64,000 nt of DNA from Psychrosphaera saromensis (lineage in GTDB: Bacteria; Pseudomonadota; Gammaproteobacteria; Enterobacterales; Alteromonadaceae), in NCBI RefSeq assembly GCF_002954545.1, contig NZ_MSCH01000003.1, positions 3,015,991 through 3,079,990 on the forward strand. Reading direction: 5' to 3'. Position 1 is the stretch's first letter. Each line of letters starts with the position of its first letter. The position numbers were made by a program, and so were the translations under genes. Below are positions 36,279-47,522 of the stretch, in pieces. The notes below the pieces were generated by a model that saw nothing but the letters and a program-made list of their open reading frames with translations, did not search any database and had not been told where the DNA came from.

Positions 36279-36698
36279 ATGAGCACTCTAGACAAAGAAC
36301 AAGTCTTGTCTGACTTCACAGAAGCTTACAAAAAAGCAAATGGTAAAGAACCACAAATAGAAGCAAAGGGTGGCTGGTACAGCATTGATGGCGGCAAAAA
36401 TGTTCGCTTAGCAGCATTAGTTGATCTAACTGCAGAAGTATCTGGCTCAGCAGCGCCTGCTAAAGCAGCAAAAGCTCCAGCTAAAGAGAAAGCGCCTGCT
36501 AAAAAAGCGGCTCCTGCAAAAGCAGCAGAAAAAGCGCCAGCTAAGAAAAAAGCAGTCGCTAAAAAAGCAGCTCCAGCTGTTGCAGCTTCAAGCTTTACTG
36601 TTGTTAAACAAGGTGATGGATTCAACCCAGCTAACTTCTGGTTAGAATATCTAGCTAGTTTAGATATGGATTGCAGAACACCACACGGTTTCTACTAA
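36279..36698 (+). CDS. Lys/Ala/Pro-rich, histone H1-like protein of unknown function
   Basis: A 139-residue protein in three parts: a folded-looking N-terminal region (about 1-55, KEQVLSDFTEAYKKANGKEP, WYSIDGGKNVRLAAL), a low-complexity basic linker of KAPAKKAAPAK-type repeats (about 58-104) like the C-terminal tails of histone H1 and bacterial H1-like proteins, and a short conserved-looking C-terminus (GDGFNPANFWLEYLASLDMD). The linker suggests nucleic-acid or nucleoid contact; this is inference. Adjacent ihfA (convergent) also encodes a nucleoid protein, possibly by chance. Own terminator downstream. Confidence 0.75.
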   Translation: MSTLDKEQVLSDFTEAYKKANGKEPQIEAKGGWYSIDGGKNVRLAALVDLTAEVSGSAAPAKAAKAPAKEKAPAKKAAPAKAAEKAPAKKKAVAKKAAPAVAASSFTVVKQGDGFNPANFWLEYLASLDMDCRTPHGFY

Positions 36699-36742
36699 AC
36701 TTTATTAAAGTTAGTAAGCCCGCCTTATAAATAATAAGGCAC

Positions 36743-36770
36743 AAAAAAACCAGCTATTGCTGGTTTTTTT
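36743..36770 (+). terminator. Terminator after the Lys/Ala-rich protein gene
   Basis: AAACCAGC, TATT, GCTGGTTT with A run before and T run after. Could also act on the minus strand for the ihfA transcript. Confidence 0.88.
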
Positions 36771-36853
36771 ATGTCTGCGATTAAAAATCGTAACTATTTA
36801 ATAACGTCATAGTTAATAAAGTGACCGAAATTAACGGCCACTTATATTTAGCA

Positions 36854-37165
36854 CTATTTTTCTTTTTCAATTAATTGAGCGGTTCCAACTTCTACCCTAG
36901 CCTTTAATTTTTGGCCTGGTCTAAAAGTTACGACACGACGAGCTGAGATTGGAATATCTTCACCCGTTTTAGGATTTCTTCCAGGTCTTGACTGCTTTTC
37001 ACGTAATTCAAAATTACCGAAACCAGATAACTTAACCTGTTCACCTTCTTCTAATGTCGTTCTCACTTTTTCGAAAAAAGATTCAACCAAATCCTTCGCA
37101 TCAGTTTTATTGATACCTGCTTTCTCAAATAAATGTTCCGCGATTTCTGCTTTGGTTAGTGCCAT
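36854..37165 (-). CDS. ihfA: Integration host factor alpha subunit
   Basis: DNA-bending nucleoid protein subunit of 103 residues. HU/IHF fold with [10 protein letters not shown] and the beta-arm [20 protein letters not shown], whose proline inserts into DNA; RNPKTGE is diagnostic. Alpha rather than beta is inferred from position directly after pheT (6-bp gap), the classic pheS-pheT-ihfA operon. Confidence 0.97.
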   Translation of the reverse strand: MALTKAEIAEHLFEKAGINKTDAKDLVESFFEKVRTTLEEGEQVKLSGFGNFELREKQSRPGRNPKTGEDIPISARRVVTFRPGQKLKARVEVGTAQLIEKEK

Positions 37166-37171
37166 AGTCTT

Positions 37172-39583
37172 TTAATCCCTGAGCGTTGCTTCAAATTGTG
37201 TGTTTAACATATCGACGATTGCTTCAATCTTAGTATTAATATCTTGTTCTTCCAATGTTTTTGCAACATCTTGTAAGATTATTGATATCGCTAAGCTCTT
37301 AAATCCATCATCAATGCCTTCACCTTGGTAAACGTCAAATAAGTTTAGGTCAACTAATTGATTTCCGCCAACTTTTTCTATCGCTTTTAATAAATCACCT
37401 GCATTTACCTGATCTTTAACCACAACCGCTATGTCTCTTCGGTTCGAAGGGAACTTAGATACAGGTTTTGCATCTGGTAAGTTACGTTTGATTAGCTCAG
37501 ACATTAATAGTTCAAAAACAAATGTTTTGCCATTTAAACCTAATGATTTTTCAGCCGCCGGATGAACGGCACCGATATGACCAACTAAAGAATCACCACG
37601 GTAAATCGCAGCAGATTGTCCAGGATGAAGAGCAACACACATGTCATTATCAATCGTTAATGGTTCAAAACGGAATTCTGAACTATCAACACATTGAGCT
37701 AATAAAGCTTCAACGTCTGCCTTGGCATCGTAGAAATCAACAGGTACGGCTTTTTCTTCCCAAGACTCACCAGCAATAGAACCAGAAATAACACCAGAGA
37801 GCATCATCTCTTGACGAATATTCATTTCAGATGCGGTATCAGGTACAAATCGTAAACCCGTTTCAAATAAACGAACACGAGGTTGCTGACGCTTTTGATT
37901 ATGTACAACAGCTGGTAATAAACCAGACCACAAGCTAACACGCATTACTGACATGTCGGCTGAAATTGGGTGAGGTAATGTTAAACCGGTTTGTGCAGGG
38001 AATAATTTCTCTTGTACTTTAGGATCAACAAAACTGTATGTAATGGCTTCTTGATAACCACGAGTGGTAAGAATATTAGCAAATACAGATTTATCTAACT
38101 GAGACTCTGTACGTGTTGGCATATTCAATGTCGCAACGGGTGCAACATTTGGAATATTGTTATAACCGTAAACACGTGCAACTTCTTCAATTAAGTCTTC
38201 TTCGATATTGATATCAAAGCGGAAACTTGGAGAAGTAGCAAACCAGCTGTTGTCTTTAAATTCTGTTTTTAAACCTAAACGATTTAAAATAGTGGTTACT
38301 TCATCGTCGCCAATAACATGACCTAAAACACGATCTAAACGCGCTCTGCGTAATACAACCGCAGTTTGAGCTGGTAAATCAGCTTCCGATACCGCTTCAA
38401 CAATTGGACCCGCTTCGCCGCCAGAGATCTCAAGCAACAACTGAGTTGCACGCTCCATTGCTGTACGTTGTAGTTCGTAATCGACACCACGTTCATAACG
38501 GTGAGATGCATCTGTGTGCAAACCGTAAGAACGAGCACGTCCTGCAATAACCACAGGATTAAAGAATGCACTTTCTAGGATAACGTCTTTAGTTTCAGCA
38601 GAAACACCAGACTCCAAACCACCAAAGATACCAGCTATTGCTAGTGCTTTATTGTGATCGGCTATAACTAACGTGTCTTCTTTTAACGTCACTTCAGTTT
38701 CATCTAACAGAGTTAGTTTTTCGTCTTTATTTGCGTTACGAACTTTAATGCCACCTTCAACTTTTGCTAAGTCGAACGCATGCATTGGATGTCCAAATTC
38801 AATCAATACAAAGTTAGTAATATCAACAACAGGGTCAATTGAACGAATACCACTACGACGTAGTTTTTCAACCATCCATAACGGCGTTGTCGCTTCAAGG
38901 TTAATACCTTTGATCACACGTGCTAAATAACGAGGACATCCGTTAGTATTTACTAACTCGACATCGACTTTATCTTCAATCGTTGCTGTAACATCATTGA
39001 CTTCAACCGGAGTAACATCAATATTATTTAATACGCCAACTTCACGAGCCACACCCGCAATACCTAAGCAGTCGCTACGGTTTGGTGTTAAGTCGATTTC
39101 AATAATGTTGTCGTCTAATTGTAAAAACTCACGAATGTCTGTGCCTATAGGCGCATCTGCTGGTAATTCCATGATGCCATCTGAGTCATCAGCCATGCCT
39201 AATTCAGACCAAGAACACAACATACCAAATGATGGTTCACCGCGTAATTTTGCTTTTTTGATTTTAAAGTCACCAGGTAAAACGGCACCAACCATAGCAA
39301 CGGCTACTTTTAAACCTTGGCGACAGTTTTTAGCACCACATACAATATCGATTAACTCGCCATCGCCTGCACTGCCTACATTAATTTTGGTAATTTGTAA
39401 TTTATCAGCTTCTGGGTGTTTGCCACATTCAACTACTTCACCAACAACCACACCGGTAAATTCTGCAGCAGCAGGTTCAACACCATCTACTTCCAGACCA
39501 GCCATTGATAACTGTTCGTCTAATTCTTCAACTGTAATTGCAGGATTAACCCACTCACGTAACCACTTTTCACTAAATTTCAT
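37172..39583 (-). CDS. pheT: Phenylalanine-tRNA ligase beta subunit
   Basis: Large subunit of the heterotetrameric PheRS, 803 residues. Domain order fits: EMAP/tRNA-binding domain (about 40-150), B3/4 editing region (about 210-380), B5 and the catalytic-like core, and a C-terminal anticodon-binding FDX domain ending near the stop ([24 protein letters not shown]). Lies between pheS (11-bp gap) and ihfA (6-bp gap). Confidence 0.97.
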   Translation of the reverse strand: MKFSEKWLREWVNPAITVEELDEQLSMAGLEVDGVEPAAAEFTGVVVGEVVECGKHPEADKLQITKINVGSAGDGELIDIVCGAKNCRQGLKVAVAMVGAVLPGDFKIKKAKLRGEPSFGMLCSWSELGMADDSDGIMELPADAPIGTDIREFLQLDDNIIEIDLTPNRSDCLGIAGVAREVGVLNNIDVTPVEVNDVTATIEDKVDVELVNTNGCPRYLARVIKGINLEATTPLWMVEKLRRSGIRSIDPVVDITNFVLIEFGHPMHAFDLAKVEGGIKVRNANKDEKLTLLDETEVTLKEDTLVIADHNKALAIAGIFGGLESGVSAETKDVILESAFFNPVVIAGRARSYGLHTDASHRYERGVDYELQRTAMERATQLLLEISGGEAGPIVEAVSEADLPAQTAVVLRRARLDRVLGHVIGDDEVTTILNRLGLKTEFKDNSWFATSPSFRFDINIEEDLIEEVARVYGYNNIPNVAPVATLNMPTRTESQLDKSVFANILTTRGYQEAITYSFVDPKVQEKLFPAQTGLTLPHPISADMSVMRVSLWSGLLPAVVHNQKRQQPRVRLFETGLRFVPDTASEMNIRQEMMLSGVISGSIAGESWEEKAVPVDFYDAKADVEALLAQCVDSSEFRFEPLTIDNDMCVALHPGQSAAIYRGDSLVGHIGAVHPAAEKSLGLNGKTFVFELLMSELIKRNLPDAKPVSKFPSNRRDIAVVVKDQVNAGDLLKAIEKVGGNQLVDLNLFDVYQGEGIDDGFKSLAISIILQDVAKTLEEQDINTKIEAIVDMLNTQFEATLRD

Positions 39584-39594
39584 TTTGTGAGTCC

Positions 39595-40671
<1,077 letters not shown>

Positions 40672-40809
40672 TCAATATAAATTACAGCCAAGAATTCTAA
40701 CTTAATTGAATGCAAAATATTAGTGCTAAATCCTTATTTATATGGATTTTTAACGTATTTTATCGGTATGCTAGTGCCATTAGTTTTAAAAGCGGAAATT
40801 TAACTGACC

Positions 40810-41424
40810 ATGATTGCCAATTTAGAAAATTTATCAGCAAATAACATTTATCATTTAATGACTCAAAGTATCATTCCAAGACCAATTGCTTGGGTATTGA
40901 CTGAGTCTAGTGAAGAGAATTATAACCTTGCGCCCTTTTCATATTTCACCGCAGTGTCGAGTGCGCCACCAATATTGATGTTTTCTGTTGGTAAAAAACC
41001 AACGGGTGAAATTAAAGACACAGCAAAAAATGTAATGACTAATAAAAAAATGGTTATTCATATTGCTCACGAACAGCAATCTAAAGCGGTTACGGATTCA
41101 GCGGCAACCTTGCCCCATGGCGAGTCTGAGTTGATCTCAACAGAGCTAGAAACGGTTGAGTTTGAAGGATTTTCGCTGCCAAGATTAAAAGACTGTCACA
41201 TCGCCTTTGCTTGCACCTTGTATGAAACAAAAGAACTTGGTGATGTACCACAAATGTTAATATTTGCCGAAATACAGCAGATTTACATTAACGATGAGGT
41301 TATTGAGTTAGACGATAAAGACAGAGTGAAAGTGTTAGCCGACAAGGTAAAACCGTTATCTCGACTTGGTGGTGCAGAATACGGTAGCTTAGGTAATATC
41401 ATTCGAAATATTAGACCAGAATAA
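40810..41424 (+). CDS. Flavin reductase-like FMN-binding protein
   Basis: A 204-residue split-barrel flavoprotein of the flavin reductase-like family (DIM6/NTAB group). Conserved motifs are IIPRPIAWVLT near residues 20-30, NLAPFSYFTAVSSAPPILMFSV (in two parts NLAPFSYFTAVS and PPILMFSV), and the C-terminal PLSRLGGAEYGSLG. The FMN site is in the APFSYF/SxxPP region. Physiological substrate unknown. Stands alone, divergent from pheS. Confidence 0.88.
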   Translation: MIANLENLSANNIYHLMTQSIIPRPIAWVLTESSEENYNLAPFSYFTAVSSAPPILMFSVGKKPTGEIKDTAKNVMTNKKMVIHIAHEQQSKAVTDSAATLPHGESELISTELETVEFEGFSLPRLKDCHIAFACTLYETKELGDVPQMLIFAEIQQIYINDEVIELDDKDRVKVLADKVKPLSRLGGAEYGSLGNIIRNIRPE

Positions 41425-41559
41425 CCACCTAGTTAGTTAAATAACCAGAGCGAACTGCTTGGAATTTTACAATTGAGCGTTTAGTTACTAAACGCACAAT
41501 TACATACTTAGTTATCACTCACTTAGTTACAAAATACATATTTATCAAGCGATTAGCCA

Positions 41560-42252
41560 TCAAATCTCAAGCACATGCTTTACAAAAGGAACTGTGACTT
41601 TTCTTTGTTTTTCAATACTTTGCTTGGCAAGGGTATTCAGTGCTTGCATCAAAAAAGACATTTTTCTAGGCAGTCGATTTAACATAAACTTGGCCACTTC
41701 TTCTGTTAACTCAAACCCCATAAAGTGAGCATGTTGTACTAACGCTCTGCTTTTATCTTGTTCAGATAAGGTTGGTATTTGGAACAAGGTGCCCCACTGT
41801 AAACGAGACGCTAAGTCAGGCAGTGATATTTGGGTTTTGGTTGGCACATCCAATGCGGTAAAAATGATGGTGGCATTGTTTTGCTGTAATGCGTTAAACA
41901 GATTAAAAATGGCGGTTTCCCACTCTCTGTTATTCGAAATGGCTTCGATATTATCGATACACACCACTTCTACATTCTCTAACCCAATGATCAAGTCAGG
42001 TGATGAATCAACCACTTGTTCAAGCGGTAATAACATACTGGACTTGCCAACTTCATTTGCATGGTGACAACAAGACGTGAGTAAGTGGCTTTTACCACTA
42101 CCGTCGTTTCCTGCTAAATATAAAGCAACAAATTCGCTTGATTCAATTGCTCGACTAATTTCATTGGTCATCACACTTTGTACGTTCTCAGGTGTGACAA
42201 AAGACGAAAAGGTTTGACTACTATTTATGGTCACTGGCAGTAATAATTGCAC
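41560..42252 (-). CDS. hda: DnaA regulatory inactivator Hda
   Basis: DnaA-related AAA+ protein that, with the DNA-loaded sliding clamp, stimulates ATP hydrolysis by DnaA. The 230-residue protein begins MQLLLPV, where QLLLP is the clamp-binding motif. Walker A is GNDGSGKSHLL (about residues 48-58), Walker B is VVCIDNIEAI. No DNA-binding domain IV, as expected. Its start is 2 bp from the stop of the DUF2066 gene, the normal neighbour in gammaproteobacteria. Confidence 0.95.
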   Translation of the reverse strand: MQLLLPVTINSSQTFSSFVTPENVQSVMTNEISRAIESSEFVALYLAGNDGSGKSHLLTSCCHHANEVGKSSMLLPLEQVVDSSPDLIIGLENVEVVCIDNIEAISNNREWETAIFNLFNALQQNNATIIFTALDVPTKTQISLPDLASRLQWGTLFQIPTLSEQDKSRALVQHAHFMGFELTEEVAKFMLNRLPRKMSFLMQALNTLAKQSIEKQRKVTVPFVKHVLEI

Positions 42253-42253
42253 C

Positions 42254-43606
42254 TTATTTGCCTAACCATTTGTAATTAAGATAAATAGTTTTCTTTTTCA
42301 CTTCTACTTTAGTTTCAGTATCTACGTCTAACAATGGAGCGTCGCTTAATGCATCGCCGCTTAATGGATCTGAACTTACTGGAGTTGTGACTAAAGGATC
42401 TGTATTACTTAACACTCCAGAGTTAGCCTCTGCTGTATTTGTGTCGTCCAAGTATTCTAGGCTTTTTAACTGTTCATCAATAGATAATGAGGTGACTGGT
42501 TGATCCGGGTCTTTCAGTTTTTCAAATTCAGGTAATAACGCTAATGCTCTTATAACATCGCCACCTTCGCCAGATAAGTTTAAAAGAAACTTCACCTGAT
42601 GCTTATGAACTTGCAATAATTGAACGTCTGCCACTGGCGGTAACGATTTCAAATACTTTTCAGCTCTCGTTAGCGCAACTACATTGGGTACATTTTCTAA
42701 TGTTAACTCTAAGCTATCGGCTCCAGTTTGTTCACTGTCTATGGCGTATTCGCTAGCATAGTAATCACCAATATTATTCACCATTTGACGTACGACTGAA
42801 AACTGATCACCATTAAACTCGCCAATTAATAGCGGTTTATTTTCTTTCATCAACTGAAACTGCAATAGCCAACCTTGTTGGTATTCAGTGCCTTTGGTGG
42901 AATTAACATAACGCATTCTGGCCATTATGTAGTTGTCGACGTTATATCGTTTTGATGCCGCGTTAACGGGTGCTTCAAATCGAGCCCAAATATCTGACGA
43001 GTAAATAGCCTCTTTATCTATTGTGTCCATTAAAGGCAGCAATAAAGGTATTCCACGGTCATCCGATGATTGATTCAAAACTTCACTTAATTGAGGGTAT
43101 TGTTCAAGTTCGACGATAGAACGGTTTACGCCTTCTTCAATCACTAACCAAACTAAAGTATTTGGTCGACGACGTCCCCATAATGAGCCACCTACGGACT
43201 TTATTAGATCGTCAATTTTTGTTTGATAAAATTGATCAACCAAAAAAGTACGATCTTGATCGTCAGTTTTAAACGCAAAGGATTTAATATAGTTGGCGGA
43301 TTTGTATTTAACTTCACGTTGAATAACGGGGTTTTCTAAAATCTTTTGATTGCCAGTGACTTTAGATAATACCTGCTCAATAGCCCACCGATGCGCTTTT
43401 ACACGTGTTTTCTGTGTTTTGTCATTTACCAGAATTTTACCTGTATATAGATTTGTTACTTCCACGGCAAAGGCAGCAGAGCCAAACAATAAACTAGGCA
43501 AGGTCATTATCAATATTAGTAGGCGGATATATTTCACAAACTTCACTGTATTTAGAGCAATTTTTCTTATCATAACCAATAACATCAAACAAAAACACCA
43601 TTTCAT
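42254..43606 (-). CDS. DUF2066 family exported protein
   Basis: A 450-residue protein with an N-terminal hydrophobic signal (cleavage near SAAFA, about residue 47 in this frame) and the DUF2066 domain (about 48-330, VTNLYTGKILVNDKTQK, RPNTLVWLVIEEG). The tail after about 380 is Asp/Ser/Thr-rich. The start is uncertain: ATG at residue 12 (43573) would give a more normal signal peptide than the 43606 start, and neither has a strong Shine-Dalgarno. Lies upstream of hda in the same transcript. Function unknown. Confidence 0.85.
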   Translation of the reverse strand: MKWCFCLMLLVMIRKIALNTVKFVKYIRLLILIMTLPSLLFGSAAFAVEVTNLYTGKILVNDKTQKTRVKAHRWAIEQVLSKVTGNQKILENPVIQREVKYKSANYIKSFAFKTDDQDRTFLVDQFYQTKIDDLIKSVGGSLWGRRRPNTLVWLVIEEGVNRSIVELEQYPQLSEVLNQSSDDRGIPLLLPLMDTIDKEAIYSSDIWARFEAPVNAASKRYNVDNYIMARMRYVNSTKGTEYQQGWLLQFQLMKENKPLLIGEFNGDQFSVVRQMVNNIGDYYASEYAIDSEQTGADSLELTLENVPNVVALTRAEKYLKSLPPVADVQLLQVHKHQVKFLLNLSGEGGDVIRALALLPEFEKLKDPDQPVTSLSIDEQLKSLEYLDDTNTAEANSGVLSNTDPLVTTPVSSDPLSGDALSDAPLLDVDTETKVEVKKKTIYLNYKWLGK

Positions 43607-43706
43607 TTTTATAAACTTTTATTAAGGGTTTAAGCAGTTAACATTTGCCTAATCGCATGTCCCTGATTAAAGTAGACAAAATTGTATAATCCTAATAGGA
43701 AATAAC

Positions 43707-44087
43707 ATGTCAGACACTACTATTTTCGACAAGATCATTAATAAAGAGATCCCTGCAGATATCATTTATGAAGATGATTTGGCTCTTGCATTTAAAGATA
43801 TAAATCCACAAGCACCGACACACTTTTTGGTTATACCGAAAACCCCTATTGCGACGATGAATGATGTAAACGAAGAAAATGCACATTTAGTTGGTCATTT
43901 ATATGTTGTTGCAGCAAAAATTGCGGCCGAGTTAGGGTTTGCTGATGATGGTTATAGAGCCGTAATGAACTGTAATGAACATGGTGGGCAAACGGTTTAT
44001 CACATACATTTACACGTCCTTGCTGGAAAACCTTTTGGTTGGCCTCCGTATCAAGAGAAGTTGAAAACAGCGATTCTGAATAAATAA
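43707..44087 (+). CDS. hinT: HIT family nucleotide-binding protein (HinT type)
   Basis: A 126-residue histidine-triad protein that hydrolyses purine nucleoside phosphoramidates. The triad HIHLHV is near residue 98, preceded by NCNEHGGQTVY. The N-terminus TIFDKIINKEIPADIIYEDD is typical of HinT. GGAAA lies upstream of the ATG. Followed 2 bp later by a transporter gene, so both are probably co-transcribed. Confidence 0.95.
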   Translation: MSDTTIFDKIINKEIPADIIYEDDLALAFKDINPQAPTHFLVIPKTPIATMNDVNEENAHLVGHLYVVAAKIAAELGFADDGYRAVMNCNEHGGQTVYHIHLHVLAGKPFGWPPYQEKLKTAILNK

Positions 44088-44089
44088 CT

Positions 44090-44983
44090 ATGGTGCAAAA
44101 GGATCAAAAGATAGCGGTGCAATTTGCATTAGCCAGTGTTCTATTGTGGTCGACGGTGGCAACTGCATTTAAGCTAGCCTTAACATCATCGACTTTAGAG
44201 CAACTGGTTGTCGTCTCATCGCTATCTTCACTGTTTGTTTTGTTCGTCATTTATGCTTTTAGTAAACAAAAACAAAACCTATTTACTCTTTTTAAACAAA
44301 CACCCAAAGTGTATTTGTTGTTAGGAAATATAAATCCGGTTTTATATTATTACGTGTTGTTTGCGGCTTACGAAAGATTACCCGCGCAGATAGCTCAGTC
44401 AATAAATTATACTTGGGGCATAGTGCTCGCGCTGTTATCAATTCCAATTTTAGGGCAGAAGTTTTCAAAAGGTGACGCCATAGGCTTAACCCTTTGTTAT
44501 GTGGGCGTTGTTATTGCGATTACCCGATTTGATATAACCAACATGCCAGAGTTTGACTCTGTTGGTCTTGGACTCGCTTTTTTGTCCACTTTAATTTGGT
44601 CAAGCTATTGGCTACTAAATAGAAAGACTAATGCACCAGCGTTAGAGTCTATTTTGATCTGCTTTATATGTGGCACACCTGCACTGTTGTTTATTGCAAT
44701 TAATAACTGGCACTTATTCACCTTTAATAGCACTAATTTAATGGCGAGCGTTTATATCGCCTTATTTGAAATGAGCATTGCATTTATCTTTTGGTTAAAA
44801 GCCATGTCTTATGCGATACGTACCGCTCAGATCAGCTCGTTAATTTATCTTTCACCCTTTTTATCTCTGTTATTAATTAACTGGGTATTAAAAGAACCCA
44901 TATATTTTTCGACTGTGATTGCACTTATCACTATTATGTTAGGACTTTATATTCAGAAAAGAATGAACCAGTCGCTAAAGTAA
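44090..44983 (+). CDS. EamA-family DMT transporter
   Basis: A 297-residue inner-membrane protein with about ten transmembrane helices arranged as two EamA repeats (about 8-140 and 155-290). The first repeat begins FALASVLLWSTVATAFKLAL and the second FLSTLIWSSYWLLNRK, both with the family's W(S/A)xxxxxxK core. Members export amino acids, sugars or metabolites; substrate not predictable. Starts 3 bases after the hinT stop. Confidence 0.9.
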   Translation: MVQKDQKIAVQFALASVLLWSTVATAFKLALTSSTLEQLVVVSSLSSLFVLFVIYAFSKQKQNLFTLFKQTPKVYLLLGNINPVLYYYVLFAAYERLPAQIAQSINYTWGIVLALLSIPILGQKFSKGDAIGLTLCYVGVVIAITRFDITNMPEFDSVGLGLAFLSTLIWSSYWLLNRKTNAPALESILICFICGTPALLFIAINNWHLFTFNSTNLMASVYIALFEMSIAFIFWLKAMSYAIRTAQISSLIYLSPFLSLLLINWVLKEPIYFSTVIALITIMLGLYIQKRMNQSLK

Positions 44984-45128
44984 CTTATTTAGTACTCTTT
45001 AATTCAGAGCTTTAATTGAAAGCTTTTATTGAGAGAACTTTAATATACAACTTAATAGACTGTTCTGTTTTTAACTTTCTATTTAGTCTTTCTATTTATT
45101 AACCTTATGATCAAAACAAGGCAATTTA

Positions 45129-46463
45129 ATGCGTTCTATATATAAGCAACACTTACAGACTCTGCAGAATAATTTTGAAAGCGCATTAGAACAAAATAAC
45201 TTTGATGGTGTTTTAATTTATTCAGGTCATCACAGCTATGGTTTTAGAGATGACAATGCTTACCCATTTAAAACCAACCCGCACTTTAAATACTGGTTAC
45301 CATTAACTAAACAACAAAAAAGCTTTGTGTTGATTCAAACAGGTAAAAAGCCGCATTTATTTTTACATCAAGAATTAGATATTTGGCATGCCCAACCTGA
45401 TTTACCAAAGGGAGAATGGCAACAACACTTTGACTTAACCTTAATTAGTAATGTGTCACAGGTTAAAGATTTTGTTAAAAATAAGGTTCAAACACTGGCA
45501 TATATAGGTGAGCCGTTAACGGATGATACAGATACAAGCCTAGGCAAGATAAACCCTGCACTATTAATAAACCATATTGAATATGAACGAGCGTATAAAA
45601 CAGAATACGAAATGGAATGTTTGCGAACAGCCAACCTTATGGCTGCAAAAGCACATATAGTCGCCAAAGAAGGCTTTTATGCCGGTAAAACAGAAATGGA
45701 GATACACCAGGCTTATTTAGCATCGTTGGGGGTAAGAGAGTTTGAACTGCCTTATAACAATATAATTGCATTTAACCATAATGCATCCGTACTGCATTAT
45801 GATAATTATCAAGTTACCAACCCTGAGCAAAGACTCTCTTTTCTTATTGACGCAGGTGCAGAATTTAATGGCTACAATGCGGATATAAGCCGAACCTATT
45901 TAAACGAGGCCAATTTAAACGGAACAAATTTAAACAAAGCCAGTGAATTCCAGCAGATGTTCGACGCTTACCAAGTTGAGTACTTTGACTTGTTATCTGA
46001 AATTGAAGTAGATAAAGAATACTTTTCATTCCACGACTCGGCACATAAACGCATCGCTAAGCTGTTATCAGAGTTTGATATTGTTAAGTGCACACCACAA
46101 CAAACCTACGAGAAAGGCTACAGCCAGTTATTTTTTCCATGTGGTGTCGGCCACTATATAGGTACTCAGGTTCATGATGTAGGTGGACACTTTGCTAATA
46201 AAAGTGGAGAACTCCTTACTAAAGACTCACGTTACCCATATTTACGCCTGTTACGTAAAATGGAAAAACAAACCGTATTCACGGTTGAGCCTGGTATTTA
46301 CTTCATAAACCAATTACTAGAAACGGTTAAAGACAATAGTGACTTCAATTGGAGCAGACTCGAACAGTTTAAGCCTTATGGTGGATTTAGATTGGAAGAC
46401 AGTATTGCCATGAATAACGGTAACATTGAAAACCTAGCCGTTGACGCATTTAATAAGCTATAG
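45129..46463 (+). CDS. pepQ: Xaa-Pro dipeptidase PepQ
   Basis: Prolidase that splits dipeptides with C-terminal proline; 444 residues, usual length. The creatinase-type domain (about 160-440) has all five metal ligands in context: DAGAEFNGYNADISRT (two Asp), GVGHYIGTQVHDVGG (His), TVEPGIYF (Glu) and GGFRLEDS (Glu). A short insertion LNEANLNGTNLNKASEF just after the second Asp resembles two pentapeptide-type units. AAGG precedes the ATG. Followed 2 bp later by the DTW gene. Confidence 0.95.
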   Translation: MRSIYKQHLQTLQNNFESALEQNNFDGVLIYSGHHSYGFRDDNAYPFKTNPHFKYWLPLTKQQKSFVLIQTGKKPHLFLHQELDIWHAQPDLPKGEWQQHFDLTLISNVSQVKDFVKNKVQTLAYIGEPLTDDTDTSLGKINPALLINHIEYERAYKTEYEMECLRTANLMAAKAHIVAKEGFYAGKTEMEIHQAYLASLGVREFELPYNNIIAFNHNASVLHYDNYQVTNPEQRLSFLIDAGAEFNGYNADISRTYLNEANLNGTNLNKASEFQQMFDAYQVEYFDLLSEIEVDKEYFSFHDSAHKRIAKLLSEFDIVKCTPQQTYEKGYSQLFFPCGVGHYIGTQVHDVGGHFANKSGELLTKDSRYPYLRLLRKMEKQTVFTVEPGIYFINQLLETVKDNSDFNWSRLEQFKPYGGFRLEDSIAMNNGNIENLAVDAFNKL

Positions 46464-46465
46464 CT

Positions 46466-47086
46466 ATGCCAAGAGAACTATGCCAAAAATGTAATTACCC
46501 AATAAAGACATGTTTATGTCGTTTTATTGAGCCTGTTAAGCACGAGACTAGAATCTTAGTTTTGCAGCACCCTTCTGAAGTGAATAATAAAAAGAATACG
46601 ATACGAGTACTTTCTTTATTAACCGACAATATTCAGATATTCGTAGGAGAGAGTGAAGATGACTTTATTCAAGTAAAATCATTATTAAACCAAGCCGATA
46701 CTAACTACTTTTTATTGTATCCATCCGAACAAGCTAAAACCTGGGATGAATATTCAGCTCAAAACCGTTCACAAAATGACAAAACAACGGCCAATAACGT
46801 GTTAATTGTGTTAGATGGAACATGGAGAAAGGCGAAAAAAATTCATCTATGCAATCAATGGTTAGAAAATATACCGAATTTAACACTGAATTCGACAAGG
46901 AAAACCAACTACGGCATTCGTAAATCTAGCATAGAGCTTGGATTATCCAGTATTGAGGCAATCGCATTTGCACTAGAAGATATAGAAAATATATCTTCAT
47001 CCCCATTTTTAAATGCATTAAATGGACTTAAAACATCTTTTACACAGTTAATGCCAAATACAATAAAACAACGATATGACGTATAA
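46466..47086 (+). CDS. DTW domain protein, probable tRNA aminocarboxypropyltransferase
   Basis: A 206-residue DTW-domain protein (TapT/YfiP-like), a family that adds the 3-amino-3-carboxypropyl group to uridine in tRNA (acp3U). The N-terminus has a cysteine cluster CQKCNYPIKTCLC; the DTW signature is VLDGTWRKAKKI (about residues 116-127), followed by LNSTRKTNYGIRKSS. Activity on tRNA is family knowledge. Coupled to pepQ by a 2-bp gap. Confidence 0.88.
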   Translation: MPRELCQKCNYPIKTCLCRFIEPVKHETRILVLQHPSEVNNKKNTIRVLSLLTDNIQIFVGESEDDFIQVKSLLNQADTNYFLLYPSEQAKTWDEYSAQNRSQNDKTTANNVLIVLDGTWRKAKKIHLCNQWLENIPNLTLNSTRKTNYGIRKSSIELGLSSIEAIAFALEDIENISSSPFLNALNGLKTSFTQLMPNTIKQRYDV

Positions 47087-47522
47087 CCCCTTACTTTAAA
47101 GGTGTGTAGAAGATGTTATTGTAATTGCAGCCGTATTTAGTTAAAGGTTATTATTTTACACCCCCTTTAACATAAAAATAACTAACTAGTGGTACGACTT
47201 CAGATTAAAATTTCTAACATCAAAAGCTTTGATATAATATTTTTGTAAACAAAACAATACAAAAGATGATTTTATTTATTTATTTATTGCATTTTAAACC
47301 ATTGACATGACTATATTTTAACCACCAATCCCTTACTGACACTGGATTTCCTTACAAGTTCACATTATTTAGGCCAAAGAATAACAATTGTAAAAAAATA
47401 TGTTGAAATATACATTTTGTTACGCTTATTATGTGTGTGAGGTTTAAGCAAGACCATAAAATTCTAATTATGGCTAAAAAGACTTAAACTTAAAAACAAT
47501 AATTATTCCAGGAACAAATCAC
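47087..47522. other. 436-bp region upstream of a TonB-dependent receptor
   Basis: No gene supported. An inverted repeat GTTAAAGG (47140-47147) and CCTTTAAC (47164-47171) lies 50-80 bp after the DTW gene. The rest is AT-rich; a likely promoter could not be fixed. AGGAA precedes the receptor ATG. Confidence 0.45.

Noticed and set aside
36326-36625. 99-codon minus-strand ORF with Ala/Phe-rich composition
   Set aside because: Antisense shadow of the Lys/Ala-rich linker repeats.
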